The position numbers and the translations under genes were made by a program. A stretch of 64,000 nt of DNA from Ascidia mentula (lineage: Eukaryota; Chordata; Ascidiacea; Phlebobranchia; Ascidiidae). The notes under the pieces are model-generated. The model worked only from the letters and a program-made list of their open reading frames with translations. It was not told where the DNA came from and did not search any database. Below, one piece after another: positions 61,244 through 64,000 of this stretch. The DNA lies in the NCBI GenBank assembly GCA_947561715.1, contig OX387200.1, positions 2,420,501-2,484,500 on the forward strand, written 5' to 3'. How positions within the stretch are numbered: the first letter of the stretch is position 1; each line of letters starts with the position of its first letter.

Positions 61244-61770
61244 GGCTTTGTTGCTATTTTATATAAAACCACCACATGAAATTATTTTTTCGTATCATTA
61301 CATTGACATAAAACAATCGTACATTGTCCGGAATAATTTAGATTGTTATGTAACAAAACGAACCTACAAACGTTAACGTGTGTAAAATTAAATACTGACC
61401 CATTTGGATTAACCTCATATGCATGAATGAATCATTCCTTAACATCTATCAACAATTTGCACTTTGATTAGATCATTTTTGGATACAGTTTTTATTTCTT
61501 GTACGTCTGTGGGCGGTTACAGTTTTCAAAGTAAAAAAAACAAACAATATGTTTTGGTGCCAGTCAGCTGCAGAATTCACCCTAAGATGCTAAAACATCA
61601 TCAAATGTGGTGGCTTCGTTCACCAAACAGTTGTGATATGCAATCACATTAAAATCGTCATTCGGCATAACGTGAAAGATAAGTATTTTTGAAGGATGGA
61701 TCTCAGCGCACAGTGTCGTATTTTAAGCACTAAACATAAAAGAACTAACAGTTTTCGCAATGTTTTTTCA
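61244..61770. other. Spacer between KIF9 and SSNA1
   Basis: 527 bp. On - it holds an AATAAA (61491-61496) that fits the KIF9 3' end, then about 250 bp that must serve as the SSNA1 promoter and leader. Confidence 0.5.
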
Positions 61771-64000
61771 TCAAGTTTTCTGCTTGCGTTTCATGAGGCT
61801 TTCCCTCGCTTTAACAAAGGCCATTATGTCATCGTCAGTCTCCTTGTCGCCCGTCAGCGGTATTTTACCGACCACATTTCCGCCGCTAGATGACCTCGGA
61901 GCAACAGGTCGTGACCCGGATGGAGGACGCGCAAACCTGGCTGCAACTTCAACTTGGTCCCTCATCGGTTTACGCGAGCCCAAGTGACGTAGATCAGAGT
62001 CACTGTTGTGATTCCGCCGCAAGTCGGTGAGCGCATTTCGGCCGCGCGACAGCGAAGATTCACGAGGTGAGAGTGGACCGGGTGGAGTTATATCGTCGTT
62101 TCTGCTGCTTGGTAACGAAGGTTGTTTTGCTGGTGAGACAGGGGGTGTGCTCCAGGCCTGATGTGGTGATTTTCCTGATACTGCAGAACTGAGTCGGCTA
62201 AACATAAATAGTGTAGCATATAAACATCAATAACTTTATACTACAAGTCAAGGTGACGACTGTTTTTGATAAAGGCAAGATAAATTCCTTGTAACCATGC
62301 AACAGAAATGTCAGGAGATATACATGCATAAAGTGCTGCTCAAAATAAGGGGTTGTAATTTATGAGTCAAATGTAATTTTGGGATAGTAGAACTCGTCGT
62401 CTTTGTAGAAACAATACAGTATAATATAGACTGTTAGATATTCACCAGGAGTCGCATAGAAATTTGTTTTATAATTTTGGGGTCCCAGAAGAAAAAGTTT
62501 GAAAAACCCTGCAACATAGGAAATCACACAACTAGCTACAAGCAAAAGATAAGGTTTCCATGCACGAACAAGAGATTGCCAAACATAGTGCGGGATCACT
62601 CACCTCATTCTTGGGTTGGTCGACCGGTTGGAGGCTTGCGTCTGCCACCAAGTGTCAAACTCATGTTGAATTTGGACGCGTGATTTGTCCAGCAGGTGGT
62701 GCAAGTGATCAATCTCAGCTTTCATGGCCTTGAGGCGGGTGAACGCCTGTTTGTATCTGCAACAACCGAACACAGGTAATAACGTTAAGTGAGCTGCCGA
62801 CAGGGCCCTATTTCCACCTATAAAGCCTCATCAGTGCAGCTTTGTGACAGAGGACGGCCTTGTCAGCTAAATAGCCCAAAGATTAATCGTTCTATAGATA
62901 TTACAGAAGATAACATACATAATTTATATATATATAAGTTGCTGAGCAAAACGTTTTTAGTCAATCTTTCAGACAGCTCTTTTAACGATGTGTTTATTTT
63001 GGTTCACCGATCCGGTGTAGTTTATTGTTTTTTGATCAGTTATATGTATATATAAGGCATATGTATATAAAGGTGTATAGTGGCCTTATGTAGAGTTTAG
63101 TGTATATGCATAAAATTTGCTGGTTCTAAGGCAGCAAGTTTTATTTTTCTGCAACTGACAAACGAAACGTTAAAAAACGTTGCGGTACAAATTTGAATTT
63201 ATGCGGTAAGTGGTCCGATTTTTAACGCAGTAGACCAAGCACAAGAAAAAGAATATGTTTTCATTTACTTTGACTTGGCAGCCTCCATTTCCTGAATAAT
63301 GAGTTGCTCGCGCTCGTGTTCCTCGAACGAATCGTCACCGTTTACCGTGCTCTGCACCGCCATCTGGCGACGCAACCTCTCAAGCGAACCTTTTTGGTGA
63401 TCTTGAAAAGAAAAGACAAAAAATTCCGCTTCACAATTCCGGTCACAACATCAGTTTTACACAAAACTCACTGATGTCGTTCCGAGCCGAATTTACTTCC
63501 TGTCCGAGAGACTTGGCTTCGGCGTACCTTCGTTTGAGAAGATCCTTTTGTTCGACCACGTGACTCATGCTCGGGTGGTCGCGCTTGAAGATTTCGAACG
63601 CCTCCTGGCGGCCAGCGGACATTTCAACTTCTGTTACAACAATATGATTAAAATACGTCATATGCCAACGAGAAACAAGTTTGAAGAATGAGGTTTAATA
63701 GTTTTTGGGTCATAAGCAAAGGCACAAAACAGAAATAACTGCTTGTGGTCAATTGAAACTTAACTTCTATATAAGATATCTATATAAGAGTCCTTCCAGC
63801 GGGAAAAATTTCTGCCAGATTGTTTTGGGCAAACCTTTCAATCTGCTCCGTTGCTTGGACACGTCATCGTCATCATTTGTAGAGGTATAATCTCCTTTAG
63901 AATAAGTTTTCTCGGCAGATACGATTGTTCGCGAATGTGACGTCACAACAGGTGGGTTGTTTTCTGCTTGCCCGTTCATAATGGATCGATTTTCTGCATC
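61771..64000 (-). CDS. KIF9: KIF9 kinesin, C-terminal exons (5' part outside window)
   Basis: Five exons in transcript order: from beyond 64000 to 63835, 63630-63472, 63401-63269, 62756-62604 and 62197-61771. All phases agree. KIF9 is a kinesin of motile cilia that works at the central pair with hydin. The motor domain lies outside the window; what is visible is the stalk and tail. Matches to human KIF9 as I recall it: AFEIFKRDHPS, LLKRRYAEAKSLG with VNSARNDI, YKQAFTRLKAMKAEIDHLHHLL, FDTWW, and the end IPLTGDKETDDDIMAFVKARES (human IPLTGDSQTDSDIIAFIKARQS). The first visible exon is polar and acidic (TNDDDDVSKQ), a linker. The last exon has a long Ser/Pro/Arg-rich segment before the conserved end. 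Confidence 0.92.
62785..62885 (-). repeat. Member of the GCACTGATGAGACC repeat family in a KIF9 intron
   Basis: In the complement: AGCTGCACTGATGAGGC, TTATAGGTGGAAATAGGG and GTCGGCAGCTCAC. It also carries AAGGCCGTCCTCTGTCACA, as in the copy at 48.8 kb. Confidence 0.55.

Overview
The window reads as nuclear DNA of a tunicate, most likely Ciona. It is AT-rich, with compact genes split by short GT-AG introns, and it has chordate-type genes (a connexin, small serine palmitoyltransferase subunit, ARHGAP19, EEPD1, KIF9). Small repeats of the SINE and MITE kind are scattered through it. The species call is an inference from gene content and repeat style. Exon models were read by eye: I joined conserved protein blocks at GT/AG (once GC/AG) borders and checked that the reading phase carries across every junction.

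Layout: (1) 1-5.4 kb, two tandem PLP-dependent aminotransferase genes on +, the first cut by the window edge. (2) 6.7-9.7 kb, a six-exon connexin on -. (3) 9.7-15.3 kb, the longest stretch with no recognisable gene. (4) 15.3-17.5 kb, an AKR7-type aldo-keto reductase on + that lacks the family's catalytic tyrosine. (5) 18.3-19.7 kb, an unknown 122-residue ORF and a MAIP1-like mitochondrial protein on -. (6) 20.6-32.7 kb, a full 23-exon ABCC10 (MRP7) transporter on -. (7) 34.6-38.7 kb, intronless ARHGAP19 (-) divergent from two-exon EEPD1 (+). (8) 41.8-42.9 kb, a fresh rearranged cluster of a tRNA-derived SINE. (9) 43.1-54.1 kb, three tandem 3-O-sulfotransferase-like genes plus a stray duplicated exon. 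(10) 54.7-55.1 kb, a MITE. (11) 55.6-56.6 kb, small SPT subunit (+). (12) 58.5-60.2 kb, intronless NPRL3 (+). (13) 60.8-64 kb, SSNA1 (-) and the C-terminal half of KIF9 (-), two ciliary genes in a row.

Most neighbours are unrelated housekeeping or membrane genes. Local groupings with possible meaning are the aminotransferase pair, the sulfotransferase array and the KIF9-SSNA1 pair. The strongest unusual signals are these. The three sulfotransferases share a 225-bp block that is almost identical while the rest of the same exon has diverged, and all three carry Cys where the family normally has the PAPS 3'-phosphate-binding Arg. The AKR7 protein has Leu at the catalytic Tyr position. The SINE cluster is a nested inverted/tandem structure flanked by a 13-bp direct repeat. 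No virus-derived element was recognised.
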